Shown here: positions 48,142 through 56,643 of the stretch, in pieces
Numbering within the stretch: position 1 is the stretch's first letter
How the letters are laid out: every line of letters starts with the position of its first letter
Assembly: GCF_900117415.1 (NCBI RefSeq)
Contig: NZ_FPEI01000004.1
Location: 124,001 to 188,000 of the forward strand
DNA from: Hyphomicrobium sp. CS1BSMeth3
GTDB taxonomy: Bacteria; Pseudomonadota; Alphaproteobacteria; Rhizobiales; Hyphomicrobiaceae
DNA: 64,000 bases
Direction of reading: 5' to 3'
Program-made: the position numbers and the translations under genes
The notes under the pieces: model-generated
The model's database searches: none
Seen by the model: only the letters and a program-made list of their open reading frames with translations
What the model was told of the DNA's origin: nothing

Positions 48142-49554
48142 TTAATTATGCATGGCCTTGACGATTTCTTCCGTCATCTTCTTCGCGTCGCCGAGCAGCA
48201 TCATGGTGTTGTCGCGATAGAAGAGCGGATTGTCGATGCCGGCATAGCCGCTCGCGAGCGAGCGCTTGTTGAACATGACGGTGCCCGCCTTCCAGACCTG
48301 CAGCACGGGCATGCCATAGATCGGCGATGACTTGTCCTCTTCGGCGGCGGGGTTCGTCACGTCGTTGGCGCCGATGACGTAAGCGATATCGGCCTGCGCG
48401 AACTCGGAGTTGATGTCCTCGAGCTCGAAGACCTCGTCGTAGGGCACGTTCGCCTCGGCGAGGAGCACGTTCATGTGGCCCGGCATACGGCCGGCGACCG
48501 GATGGATCGCGTACTTCACCTCGACGCCGTTGGCCTTGAGTGTGTCCGCCATCTCGCGCAGCGCGTGCTGGGCCTGCGCGACGGCCATGCCATAGCCCGG
48601 CACGATGATGACCTTGCCGGCATTCTTCATGAGGAAGGCTGCGTCCTCGGCCGAGCCGAGCTTGACGGGGCGCTGCTCCTGCTCGCCGCCCGCTGGGCCC
48701 GCGACCTCGCCGCCGAAGCCGCCCGCGATCACGGACAAGAAGGCGCGGTTCATGCCGCGGCACATGATGTAGGAGAGGATCGCACCCGATGAGCCGACGA
48801 GCGCGCCCGTGATGATGAGCGCGACGTTGCCGACCGTGAAGCCGATGCCGGCCGCGGCCCAGCCCGAGTAGGAGTTCAGCATGGACACGACGACGGGCAT
48901 GTCGGCGCCGCCAATCGGGATGATGAGCAGGATGCCGAAGGCCAACGCGAGGATGGTGATCAGCCAGAAGAGCCAGGCCGAGCCGCCGGACTGCGTGAAC
49001 TGATAGACGAGGAAGATCAGCACGAGGCCGAGCGCGCCATTGATGAGGTGGCGCACGGGCAGCAGGATAGGCTTCCCGGACATGCGGCCCGAGAGCTTGG
49101 CGAAGGCAATGACCGAGCCCGTGAAGGTGATCGCGCCGATCGCAACGCCGAGCGACATCTCGACGAGGCTCGACGGGAAGATGTGGCCGGTGCCATCGGA
49201 AATGCCGAAGGCGGTCGGCGCATAGAGGGCCGCTGCCGCGACGAACACGGCGGCGAGACCGACCAGCGAGTGGAAGGCCGCGACCAGCTCGGGCATCATG
49301 GTCATGGGGATCTGGCGCGCGGTATAGGCGCCGATGCCGCCGCCGATGCCGATGCCGGCGATGATCAGGAACCAGGTGAAGAAGCTGTCGCCGGACTGGA
49401 GCAGCGCGAGCGTCGTGACGATCGCGATGGCCATGCCGACCATGCCGAAGAGGTTGCCCGAGCGCGATGTCTCCGGGCTCGACAGACCGCGCAGCGCGAG
49501 GATGAACAGGACGCCCGAGGCGAGATAGAGCAGGGCGGCGGCGTTGGCACTCAT
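48142..49554 (-). CDS. pntB: NAD(P) transhydrogenase subunit beta
   Basis: A protein of 470 residues. It has the dII membrane part (about nine helices, 1-280) and the NADP(H)-binding dIII (about 285-470) with VIIVPGYGMAVAQAQHAL (about 313-330), YAIHPVAGRMPGHMNVLLAE, the ELEDINSEFAQADIAYVIGA segment and a C-terminal KRSLASGYAGIDNPLF loop. It forms the proton-translocating complex that makes NADPH from NADH. The ATG at 49554 overlaps the stop of the preceding small gene by 4 bases. Confidence 0.97.
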   Translation of the reverse strand: MSANAAALLYLASGVLFILALRGLSSPETSRSGNLFGMVGMAIAIVTTLALLQSGDSFFTWFLIIAGIGIGGGIGAYTARQIPMTMMPELVAAFHSLVGLAAVFVAAAALYAPTAFGISDGTGHIFPSSLVEMSLGVAIGAITFTGSVIAFAKLSGRMSGKPILLPVRHLINGALGLVLIFLVYQFTQSGGSAWLFWLITILALAFGILLIIPIGGADMPVVVSMLNSYSGWAAAGIGFTVGNVALIITGALVGSSGAILSYIMCRGMNRAFLSVIAGGFGGEVAGPAGGEQEQRPVKLGSAEDAAFLMKNAGKVIIVPGYGMAVAQAQHALREMADTLKANGVEVKYAIHPVAGRMPGHMNVLLAEANVPYDEVFELEDINSEFAQADIAYVIGANDVTNPAAEEDKSSPIYGMPVLQVWKAGTVMFNKRSLASGYAGIDNPLFYRDNTMMLLGDAKKMTEEIVKAMHN

Positions 49555-49856
49555 GGTTTCATCCTGCTGAGAAACGTCATCAAGCGGCTGGGAATGGGGA
49601 GCTCGGCGAGTGCCTTTTCAGCAGCCTGCCTGAGCTCGGCCTCATCGGCTTCGTAGGCGCTGTCGGGATCGCGGAGTGCTGGATCGGGGCAATAGGCTTC
49701 GACAACGAAGAAGAGCGTCTCGATGGCGGGCGGCGCGGGCACGTGGTCGCGGTCGGCGGCATGCCAGAGCTCGAAGAAGCGGTCATGGAAGGCCACTTCG
49801 TCCATGCGGCCGGCCACGAAGTCGCGAACGAGCATGTGCCAGCGCGCATCGCTCAC
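49551..49856 (-). CDS. Small protein inside the transhydrogenase operon, colicin-immunity-like
   Basis: A protein of 101 residues that starts at GTG 49856, overlapping the pntA2 stop by 4 bases, and ends overlapping the pntB start by 4 bases. It is mostly helical and acidic, without membrane segments. The pattern [22 protein letters not shown] near the N-terminus (given here as two pieces, VRDFVAGRM and FHDRFFELW) resembles the bacterial colicin D immunity-type fold (tentative, from pattern only). Pnt operons in most species have nothing at this point. Function unknown; its double coupling implies that it is made in step with the transhydrogenase. Confidence 0.72.
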   Translation of the reverse strand: MSDARWHMLVRDFVAGRMDEVAFHDRFFELWHAADRDHVPAPPAIETLFFVVEAYCPDPALRDPDSAYEADEAELRQAAEKALAELPIPSRLMTFLSRMKP

Positions 49857-50233
49857 TTCTTCTCCTTCTTCTTGTACATCGCCAGCATGCGCTGTGTGAC
49901 AAGGAAGCCGCCGAAGATGTTGACCGAGGCCATCACCAGGGCGAGGAAGCCGAAGAACTTGGCGAGGATCGATCCCGAGGCCGCGAGGCTGACGCCGACT
50001 GCGAGTAGCGCGCCGACGACGATCACCGAGGAAATCGCGTTGGTGACGCTCATCAGGGGCGTATGCAGGGCGGGCGTGACGGACCACACGACGAAGTAGC
50101 CGACGAAGATCGCGATCACGAACACCATGAACTGATAGACGAACGGACTGACGTCACCACCGCCGGCGGCAAGCGCGGGCGCGGTCGTCAGCGCGAGCAG
50201 CAGAGGCGTCCATGCTAGAGCGGGGCGCATCAT
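49853..50233 (-). CDS. pntAB: NAD(P) transhydrogenase subunit alpha part 2
   Basis: A protein of 126 residues that forms the membrane part of a split alpha subunit. A signal-like helix (about 8-22, ending ALAAGGG) is followed by three membrane helices, with [20 protein letters not shown] (about 43-62) and a C-terminal [18 protein letters not shown] precedes the ATG at 50233; a longer frame into pntAA was rejected. It follows pntAA after one base. Confidence 0.93.
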   Translation of the reverse strand: MMRPALAWTPLLLALTTAPALAAGGGDVSPFVYQFMVFVIAIFVGYFVVWSVTPALHTPLMSVTNAISSVIVVGALLAVGVSLAASGSILAKFFGFLALVMASVNIFGGFLVTQRMLAMYKKKEKK

Positions 50234-50234
50234 T

Positions 50235-51374
50235 TCAGGCTCCCTTCGGCTGCAAGCTCGGATGCACGACCTGTCCGCCCTTGGCGACCAGCGTGCCCTT
50301 GATGACATCATCCTCCCAGTCGACCTTGAGGGTCTTTTCCTTCTTGTCGATCATGAGCTCGATGAAGGTGAGGAGGTTCTTGGCGTAGAGGCTCGAGGCA
50401 TTGACCGGCACCTGGCCCGCGAGATTGAGCGTGCCGTCGATGCGCACGCCGTTATGCTCGACGATCTCGCCGGGCTTGGTCAGCTCGCAGTTGCCGCCGC
50501 GCTCGGCTGCAAGGTCGATGATCACCGCGCCGGGCTTCATGCTCTCGACCATGGCGCGCGTGATGAGGCGCGGCGCCGGCCGGCCCGGAATGAGCGCGGT
50601 CGTGATGACGATGTCCTGTACCTTGATGTGTCCCGCAACCAGCTCCGCCTGCTTCTGCTGGTAGGCCTCCGACATCGGCTTGGCGTAGCCGGCTGCCGTT
50701 TGCGCCTGCTTGAATTCCTCGTCCTCGACGGCGACGAACTTCGCGCCGAGCGAAGCGACCTGCTCCTTGGTTGCAGGGCGCACGTCCGTTGCCGAGACGA
50801 TGGCGCCGAGGCGGCGCGCCGTCGCGATGGCCTGGAGGCCGGCGACGCCGACGCCCATGATGAAGGCCTTGGCCGCGGGCACGGTGCCGGCGGCCGTCAT
50901 CATCATCGGCACAGCCTGCTCGAACATCGCCGCCGCATTCACGACAGCCTTGTAGCCCGCGAGGTTCGCCTGGCTGGAGAGCACGTCCATGGACTGCGCA
51001 CGCGTGATGCGCGGCATGAACTCCATGGAAAAGAGTGTGGTGCCCGTTTGGGCGAGTGCATCGAGCCCGGGGCGATCGTCCGTCGGGCTCAACATGGCAA
51101 TGGCCATGCCGCCCGAGGTCAGACCGCGCACTTCCTCCACGGAAGGCCGGCGCACTTTCAGCAGGATATCCGCACCCGCAACCGCCTCGGCGGCACTCGG
51201 CACGATCTCTGCGCCCTGCGCCTTGTAGGTCTCGTCGGAGAAGCGCGAGCGGGCGCCACTCCCCGAGGCAATGCGGACTTTGGCGCCGAGCGCGACAAGC
51301 TTGCGCACCGTCTCGGGCGAGATGGCGACGCGCGGCTCCTCGGGCGCCTCGGGCGTAACCGCAACGGTCACCAT
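50235..51374 (-). CDS. pntAA: NAD(P) transhydrogenase subunit alpha part 1 (NAD-binding)
   Basis: A soluble dI subunit of 379 residues with an alanine dehydrogenase/PNT fold. The N-terminal part has [20 protein letters not shown] (about 13-32); the nucleotide-binding domain carries [20 protein letters not shown] (about 174-193) and the mobile loop region. It binds NAD(H) and couples hydride transfer to pntB. The alpha subunit is split between pntAA and pntAB, which is the usual alphaproteobacterial form. It lies 96 bases downstream of the oxidase subunit IV gene. Confidence 0.96.
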   Translation of the reverse strand: MVTVAVTPEAPEEPRVAISPETVRKLVALGAKVRIASGSGARSRFSDETYKAQGAEIVPSAAEAVAGADILLKVRRPSVEEVRGLTSGGMAIAMLSPTDDRPGLDALAQTGTTLFSMEFMPRITRAQSMDVLSSQANLAGYKAVVNAAAMFEQAVPMMMTAAGTVPAAKAFIMGVGVAGLQAIATARRLGAIVSATDVRPATKEQVASLGAKFVAVEDEEFKQAQTAAGYAKPMSEAYQQKQAELVAGHIKVQDIVITTALIPGRPAPRLITRAMVESMKPGAVIIDLAAERGGNCELTKPGEIVEHNGVRIDGTLNLAGQVPVNASSLYAKNLLTFIELMIDKKEKTLKVDWEDDVIKGTLVAKGGQVVHPSLQPKGA

Positions 51375-51470
51375 CGCGTCGCGTCCTTCGTCGTGAATGA
51401 GCTTGAGAGAAGGTGCCCCGGCGTCGATATGGAGCCGGGCGCGGCCGGTCGGTAGAGAGGATTGGCGGGT

Positions 51471-51614
51471 CTAAACCAGGAACCGCGCCATGCCGGCCAG
51501 GATGACCACGACGATGACGGTCAGAACGATGGCGCCGCGCACGAAGCCGTTGTAGGTCCGCACGTGCTCCGGGTAATCCATCTCGGGATGGCCATCGGTC
51601 GTGTCAATGCTCAT
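51471..51614 (-). CDS. aa3-type cytochrome c oxidase subunit IV
   Basis: A protein of 47 residues: a short polar N-terminus with HPEMDYPEHVRTYNGFVRGA (about 9-28), then one membrane helix to the C-terminus. This fits the bacterial aa3-type oxidase subunit IV family in size and sequence. AGGGG precedes the ATG at 51614; a slightly longer frame has none. The oxidase core genes are not nearby, but it sits immediately upstream of pntAA on the same strand, an arrangement I recall from other alphaproteobacteria. Confidence 0.87.
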   Translation of the reverse strand: MSIDTTDGHPEMDYPEHVRTYNGFVRGAIVLTVIVVVILAGMARFLV

Positions 51615-51716
51615 GGGTGTCCCCTGCCGCTGCCTGAATTGCGTTGTTCTCACTACCCGATGGCTTTCGGCGCATCAAGCTTGGCTTTTCATCCAAAAGT
51701 TGCGCTCCCTGGGCCT

Positions 51717-53402
51717 TCAGGCAGCAATCGCCTGACGAGCGGAGGCGCCCCAGGCGGCAATGGCCTCGATATCGGGCGGCGTGCCATTGCGCAGTACACG
51801 CTGGCCGTCCGTGCTGGCCGCAAAAGCGAGAACGCGGGCACAGAGGTCGGCGGGCTCGGCAGCGGCGAGGCTCTCGGGATCTCGAAAGCCAGCGCCGACG
51901 ATGAGCTGGGCATGTGTACCCCTCAGGTTCGGCACGGACATGACAAGCGCACTCTGGTCCTGCCAGTCGCGGATGCTGTCGGCTGTGATATGGCGCACGG
52001 CGAGCATCTCCGCGACCGCCGCCGGATCGGCCTCCATGAGATCGCCGACCGTCTTGAGGCCGACCGCAATGAGCCGCTCGGCGGTCTTGGGACCGATCGA
52101 CGGCGCATCGACGATGTCGTGGCCGCGGGCGAGATAGAACTTGTGCGCGCGCGACGTCGCTCCCTCGATGCTCGGAACGGAGCCTGAGCGCGTGCGCTCG
52201 TGCGCATCGAGACGCGCGACGAGGCTCGTGCGATCCACGACGCTCTCGGCCTCCGCGGCCGGCGATGCTTCGGATGCTGGTGGTTCCGCCGGCTTCGGCA
52301 CGGCAGGCACGGACGCCACCGGGGTGGCAGGCTTGCTCGCCGCACGGGCCGCGGCCTGCTCGGCAACACGCCGCGCTGCCTCTTCCAATGCGCGCTTACG
52401 ATTCTCCTCACGCAGGCGCGCGGCGCGCTCGACGGATGTTTCGGGCGGTGTCACGCCCTGATAGGGAAAAGCCTTGACCGACGGAAGTTGCGCAATCTTT
52501 GCGAGCACTTCCTCGGCATGCGCGGCGCGCACAGCACGGTCATCCTCGGGCAGGTTGGCCTCGACCTTCCCGGTTGCCTGAAGCTCGTCATACATACGCT
52601 CGACGGCGCGGCGGTCCGCGGCATCGGCGAGGCTTTTCTGCAGGACCCGGAGCGGCACTTTGAGCGTCGCGAGGACAGTATCGAGCGTCAGATCGACCTC
52701 GGGCGCTGTGACGGCAGCCTCATCGATCGCGCGTTGCAGCACCATGCCGAATGTCATCGCCGCGCGGGCGATCAGCTCGGCGACGAGACGCTGCGCCACG
52801 GTATCGAGCCCCGCCGGCGGATCGACGACGCCACGCGTGAAGTCGTAGTGCGCGATCAGGCGCTCGTAGTGCCCGTTGGCGACGACCGCGCCGTCACAGA
52901 CGAGTGTCTCGAGCCAGTTTTCAGCGTCTTCGATCTTCACGACCGGCGGCGGCAGTGTCGCCGCGAGCTTCCACAGCGTGTCGTAGGCGCGGTTGATGCT
53001 CCACTCGACGGCGCGGTGGATGTCGTTCTCCGCCTGGGACTGGCCCGTGTGAAAGGGATGGAGCGGATCCGTCAGGTAGTGGCTCAGCACGCCCGCGGCA
53101 TAGACGGCCGTCGGCCAGTCCTTCTGCTTCAGCGCCGTGACGACATGGCCATACCAGTTGCGCACCTTCGGCGGCGCCCCGCCCCAGAAGTTCTCGCGCG
53201 GATGCAGGACGTGATTCTTGAAGTCCTTGAAGCTGTCATCGGGCGCCTTGGCGCCGAGCATGAGCAGCTCGGCGTGCTTCAAAAAGACGCAGCGCCATAT
53301 CTCGGCGTCATCCCCCGCCAAATGGCGCAGGCCGTCGAGTGCGAGCTTGTGGTGCGTGCCCCGTGCATGGGCGGCATAGAGCACGCGAAAGAGCATATTC
53401 AT
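51717..53402 (-). CDS. Zinc-dependent phospholipase C-like domain fused to DUF4332 helix-hairpin-helix domain
   Basis: A protein of 561 residues. Residues about 1-180 match the zinc-dependent phospholipase C / S1-P1 nuclease fold, with His and Asp clusters in FLKHAELLMLGAKAPD, NHVLHP, YAAGVLSHYLTDPLHPFHTG (101-120) and a following AENDIHR. Then come helices, a charged Glu/Arg/Ala coiled region (about 315-350), a Pro/Ala linker, and a C-terminal DUF4332 domain with helix-hairpin-helix character (APSIGPKTAERLIAVGLKTV). No signal peptide is seen, unusual for a phospholipase C. The HhH part hints at nucleic acid or protein binding (inference). The start at 53402 has CGGAG upstream. Confidence 0.78.
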   Translation of the reverse strand: MNMLFRVLYAAHARGTHHKLALDGLRHLAGDDAEIWRCVFLKHAELLMLGAKAPDDSFKDFKNHVLHPRENFWGGAPPKVRNWYGHVVTALKQKDWPTAVYAAGVLSHYLTDPLHPFHTGQSQAENDIHRAVEWSINRAYDTLWKLAATLPPPVVKIEDAENWLETLVCDGAVVANGHYERLIAHYDFTRGVVDPPAGLDTVAQRLVAELIARAAMTFGMVLQRAIDEAAVTAPEVDLTLDTVLATLKVPLRVLQKSLADAADRRAVERMYDELQATGKVEANLPEDDRAVRAAHAEEVLAKIAQLPSVKAFPYQGVTPPETSVERAARLREENRKRALEEAARRVAEQAAARAASKPATPVASVPAVPKPAEPPASEASPAAEAESVVDRTSLVARLDAHERTRSGSVPSIEGATSRAHKFYLARGHDIVDAPSIGPKTAERLIAVGLKTVGDLMEADPAAVAEMLAVRHITADSIRDWQDQSALVMSVPNLRGTHAQLIVGAGFRDPESLAAAEPADLCARVLAFAASTDGQRVLRNGTPPDIEAIAAWGASARQAIAA

Positions 53403-53515
53403 CAGCGGCTCCGGCGGTCGCCTCTGCAGTTGGGCGCACGCTAAGGCGAGTCGTGCCCAGAGCGAAGAGCGCCCCGCGCGATGAGGTGTGGTCAAAGTCG
53501 TCTGGCCCTGCTCAC

Positions 53516-54475
53516 ATGGCCTATTGCCAAAGCACGTTGGGCTTCGGGGGCTTCTTGGACAGCATCTGGATCTGGGCGAGCGTCAGCGCGGCCTTCTTTC
53601 AGGCTCTGCGCTATGCGGGCCTCAAGGTGCTGAACCAGCGCCTGTCGGCGCCGGTGACGACCTACGTGCGCATCGTATTCACGCTGCCGTTCCTGATCGT
53701 CTATCTCATCGCCATTCTCTGGTGGACGGGCGAAAGTCTTCCACCACTCAACCGCAGCCTCCTCATCTACAGCAGCATTGCCGCGCTCGCCCAGTTCACC
53801 GGGACGGTCCTGGTCGTGCGCATGTTCGCGCTCGGCAACTTCGCGGTCGCGACACTGATCATCAAGGCCGATGTGATCATGACGGCGCTGATCGGCACTG
53901 CCTTCTTCTCCGAGGCGATCACGCCGATCGGTTGGGTTGCGATCATCGTCACCATGCTCGGCGTGGTGGTTGTCTCGTCCGGCCGGACGCCAGCGCCTGC
54001 CGGCGACACGGCAGCCTCGGGGCGGCGCGCTTCGTCGACCGCGCCCGTGGTCCTCGGGCTTTCGGCCGCGATGATCTACGCGCTTTCCTACCTCAGCTTG
54101 CGCGAGGGGATCCTGGCCATCGACCCTGCTGCGGGAACGCTCGTCCGCGCCGCTTATGCCGTGCTGGTGATGACCGCCATCTCCGCGGCCATGGTCGGCG
54201 CCTACCTGCTGGCACGAGAGCCGCGCGAGCTCGCGCGCATGTTCCTATTTCCGAGGTTGTGCTGGTTCATCGGAGCCGCGAGCGCGATCGCGTCGATCAC
54301 GTGGTTCTTCGCGACCGCGCTCACGAACGCCTCCTACGTGGCGGCGGTCGCGCAAGTGCAGATCGTGTTCACGCTGCTACTATCGTTCTTCTATTTTGGA
54401 GAGCGGATTCGCGCGCTCGAGATCGCCGGCATCGCTATCATCGTGAGCGGGCTCGCATTATTCCGAATGGCATGA
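53516..54475 (+). CDS. DMT superfamily transporter (EamA domains)
   Basis: A protein of about 319 residues with ten membrane helices in two EamA repeats (FFSEAITPIGWVAIIVTMLG ends the first; FFYFGERIRALEIAGIAIIV the second). The start is uncertain. ATG 53516 has no binding site; an in-frame TTG at about 53552 has GGGGG six bases upstream and would give MDSIWIW..., a common start for this family. The ORF is open much further upstream, antisense to the phospholipase-like gene. Substrate unknown. Confidence 0.83.
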   Translation: MAYCQSTLGFGGFLDSIWIWASVSAAFFQALRYAGLKVLNQRLSAPVTTYVRIVFTLPFLIVYLIAILWWTGESLPPLNRSLLIYSSIAALAQFTGTVLVVRMFALGNFAVATLIIKADVIMTALIGTAFFSEAITPIGWVAIIVTMLGVVVVSSGRTPAPAGDTAASGRRASSTAPVVLGLSAAMIYALSYLSLREGILAIDPAAGTLVRAAYAVLVMTAISAAMVGAYLLAREPRELARMFLFPRLCWFIGAASAIASITWFFATALTNASYVAAVAQVQIVFTLLLSFFYFGERIRALEIAGIAIIVSGLALFRMA

Positions 54476-54529
54476 TTCAGACATCGGAAATGTTTGCCGT
54501 TTGATGTCAAGTTGCACACCACACGAGGC

Positions 54530-54557
54530 TTGACTTCAATGGCCTTGTGACTAAATT
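54530..54557 (+). promoter_or_regulatory. Probable sigma-70 promoter of rpmG
   Basis: TTGACT at 54530-54535 and TAAATT at 54552-54557 are separated by 16 bases. They lie in a local AT-richer patch about 45 bases before the rpmG start codon, giving a short leader. Confidence 0.55.
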
Positions 54558-54602
54558 GCGACCGATCAACTGCTCGCTTTACAACGCGTCGACGAGACCG
54601 AG

Positions 54603-54770
54603 ATGGCCAAGCCCGCAACACTCAAGATCAAGCTGCTCAGCACCGCAGGTACGGGCTTCTTCTATGTGACCAAGAAGAACCCGCGCACCTCGACCGAGAA
54701 GATTTCGTTCAAGAAGTATGACCCGATCGCGCGCAAGCACGTCGAGTTCAAGGAAACCAAGATCAAGTAG
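54603..54770 (+). CDS. rpmG: 50S ribosomal protein L33
   Basis: A protein of 55 residues, [20 protein letters not shown] at the start, then [20 protein letters not shown] and a C-terminal [11 protein letters not shown]. This is the L33 family without the zinc-binding Cys pairs, as in other alphaproteobacteria. GAG-rich purines precede the ATG and a good promoter lies just upstream. It is too short for many gene finders. Confidence 0.96.
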   Translation: MAKPATLKIKLLSTAGTGFFYVTKKNPRTSTEKISFKKYDPIARKHVEFKETKIK

Positions 54771-54902
54771 GAGTCATCCTGCTGCGCGTCCCGCGCTGTA
54801 TTTTCTTGCGGGCTCGCTCATTAACCACGATTCAGTGAATTTTCAGCAGCGTCCGTGCGGGCGTTGCAGCGGAATTTATTTGGCAAAAACGACGGGAGGG
54901 GT

Positions 54903-54958
54903 CCGGCCTGTGACCTATCTCGGCAGCGGGGTACGAAGACCGAGTAGTCACAGGCCGG
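54903..54958. repeat. Long inverted repeat (hairpin) downstream of rpmG
   Basis: CCGGCCTGTGAC at 54903-54914 pairs perfectly with GTCACAGGCCGG at 54947-54958. After a small bulge the stem continues with CTCGG (54919-54923) and CCGAG (54940-54944). There is no T-run on either side, so it is not a standard terminator. Confidence 0.75.
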
Positions 54959-55072
54959 CACTGTACCAAGCAGACAACCAAAGAGGGCGTTGGTTCGCTG
55001 CCTGGCCAACCGATCAGCGTTTCATGGCATCTTCGAGGAGGCCACTCCTGCCATAGTCGCTGATCGCCTCAT

Positions 55073-55106
55073 TGGGACTAGGAGATGCGGCGGACCTAAT
55101 CCCAAG
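55073..55106. repeat. Second inverted repeat in the gene-free stretch
   Basis: TTGGGACTAGG (55073-55083) and CCTAATCCCAA (55096-55106) pair at 10 of 11 positions with a 12-base loop. It lies about 115 bases after the first hairpin. Confidence 0.55.
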
Positions 55107-55398
55107 AGCTCGGTGTTGCTTCTTTTCCCCCTCTCGACCAGGGCGTCAGCCACTGTCCGGCGACGCAGGTCTTTCGCACAAATAGAATCAGCGGTCTGAT
55201 AGACGGACTGCAGACGAAATCTACCCCAAGACAATGGCAGATTTCCGGCAGGCGCGCAATGTCAAGATGGGAAATGGAGGGTGAACTCCGGACGCCAAAT
55301 TTTGTGTTGATAATTAACAACGCCACTCGATGCGAGGCACATCGGATATTTGTCCTATGTGGCGCTGTTGCCTCGCTTTACTGAGCCTCGCAAACCGA

Positions 55399-56406
55399 TC
55401 ACCCGCCCCAGACCGAGCGGAACACGCGGAGCCAGTTCAGGCCGAGCACTTTGCGGGTCTCCGGCTCGTCGAAGCCACGCTCCGCGAGGCGCGCCGTGAG
55501 CCGTTCGAGCGTGCGCGGAGTCTCGATGCCTGCGGGATAGTAGTACGGCGGCGGTGGGTACTCCTCGCGCCGCCAGTGTCCTTCCCGGATGCGCCGCTCG
55601 TAGCGCGCAAGGGCCACTGCATCACTCTCCACGCCGTGCTGGCCCTCGTAGTAGTCGATGCCGAGACCGACATGATCGATCGACGTCAGGTCGGCCTTGT
55701 AGACGATGTCGTCGATGAAACGATCGAGCGACGGGCGGCTCTCGTCACCGAGAAAGGCCGGGAAGCCGACCGTGCCGACGATGCCGCCGCTTGCGGCAAT
55801 GGCGCGAATGAGCTCATCCGGCACATTGCGGCCGTTCTGGTGCACGGCGATGGCATTGGCATGGGAGATGACCACCGGCGCCAGCGAAGCCTCGATCGCG
55901 TCGAAGGTCGTGCGCAGACCCGTGTGGGCGCAGTCGATCACGAGACGCAGTGCGTTAAGCCGGCTGATGACGGCGAGGCCGAAGTGGCTGAGGCCGCTGT
56001 CCGTGCGCTCGGCGGCGCCGTCGCCGATAAGGTTGCGGCGGTTGTAGCAGAGCTGGACCATGCGCAGGCCCGCGGCCGCATAGGCATCGAGGAAATCGAG
56101 CTCGTCCTCGACGATGGACGTGCCCTGGCAGTGCAGGATCAGCCCGAGCTTGCCCTCGGCCTTGGCGCGCTCGATATCGGCGGCCGTACGCACGATCAGC
56201 GCATCATCGCGCTCGCGGACATAGCGGTGCCAGCCGCCGATTTCCCTCAGCCCGCTCTGCGCGTTGCCGCTCATGCCAGTGATGGTCGGCGCAATGGCTG
56301 TGGCCCCACCCTCGCGCCACCAGTCGATGTACTGGTGCGAGCGCGCAAGCGGACAGGTCGCATCGATGATGATGGCTTCGCGATGAAGGCGCAGGGGATC
56401 GTCCAT
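55399..56406 (-). CDS. M19 (membrane dipeptidase/renal dipeptidase) family protein
   Basis: A protein of 335 residues with an M19 barrel: LILHCQGTSIVEDELDFLDA (about 90-109), LVIDCAHTG and VVISHANAIAVHQNGRNVPD carry the Glu and His metal ligands, and HVGLGIDYYEG the substrate-site Asp. The N-terminal HxD metal pair of active dipeptidases is not present; the matching strand reads AIIIDATCPL. GGAGAGGG precedes the ATG at 56406. The frame stays open upstream into the extragenic repeat, which would add 61 spurious residues. No signal peptide, so cytoplasmic. Confidence 0.85.
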   Translation of the reverse strand: MDDPLRLHREAIIIDATCPLARSHQYIDWWREGGATAIAPTITGMSGNAQSGLREIGGWHRYVRERDDALIVRTAADIERAKAEGKLGLILHCQGTSIVEDELDFLDAYAAAGLRMVQLCYNRRNLIGDGAAERTDSGLSHFGLAVISRLNALRLVIDCAHTGLRTTFDAIEASLAPVVISHANAIAVHQNGRNVPDELIRAIAASGGIVGTVGFPAFLGDESRPSLDRFIDDIVYKADLTSIDHVGLGIDYYEGQHGVESDAVALARYERRIREGHWRREEYPPPPYYYPAGIETPRTLERLTARLAERGFDEPETRKVLGLNWLRVFRSVWGG

Positions 56407-56430
56407 CTCGGGCCCTCTCCAGGATCGCTC

Positions 56431-56596
56431 GTGTCCCGATTCCGAAGTTCGCCGCTCCTCGATGCTGGCGTCCCGAGCGTACTTCGGAATCAAAAGGGAC
56501 ACTAGAATCGTAAACTTGCTCGTGCGATTCAGATCGAGAAATTCGCTCGACGCCGTGCCGCGAGATGTGGCGAATTTCTCGATCAGCACACGAGCG
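56431..56596. repeat. Extragenic two-hairpin repeat, full copy 2
   Basis: Hairpin 1: GTGTCCC (56431-56437) pairs with GGGACAC (56496-56502) and GATTCCGAAGT (56438-56448) pairs perfectly with ACTTCGGAATC (56481-56491), with an AAAA bulge. Hairpin 2: GATCGAGAAATTCGC (56532-56546) pairs perfectly with 56570-56584. The order, spacing and most bases match copy 1 at 47777. It lies just upstream of the M19 gene and downstream of the transglutaminase-like gene. Confidence 0.9.
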
Positions 56597-56643
56597 ATCG
56601 CCCGAGTATAGGTCTCAGCCCGATCGCCGACTACGGCCCACCA

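Larger units (their letters stand above)
54771..55398. other. Gene-free stretch of 628 bases with several hairpins
   Basis: No frame here has codon use or a ribosome binding site that I would accept as a gene. The DNA is noticeably less GC-rich than its surroundings, especially after 55200 (for example GTTGATAATTAACAAC near 55304-55319). It holds two strong inverted repeats, listed separately. It may be an untranslated RNA, the remains of a mobile element, or simply decayed sequence. Confidence 0.55.

Noticed and set aside
56407-56589. N-terminal extension of the M19 gene through repeat copy 2
   Set aside because: The added 61 residues are repeat-derived, and the start at 56406 has a good ribosome binding site.
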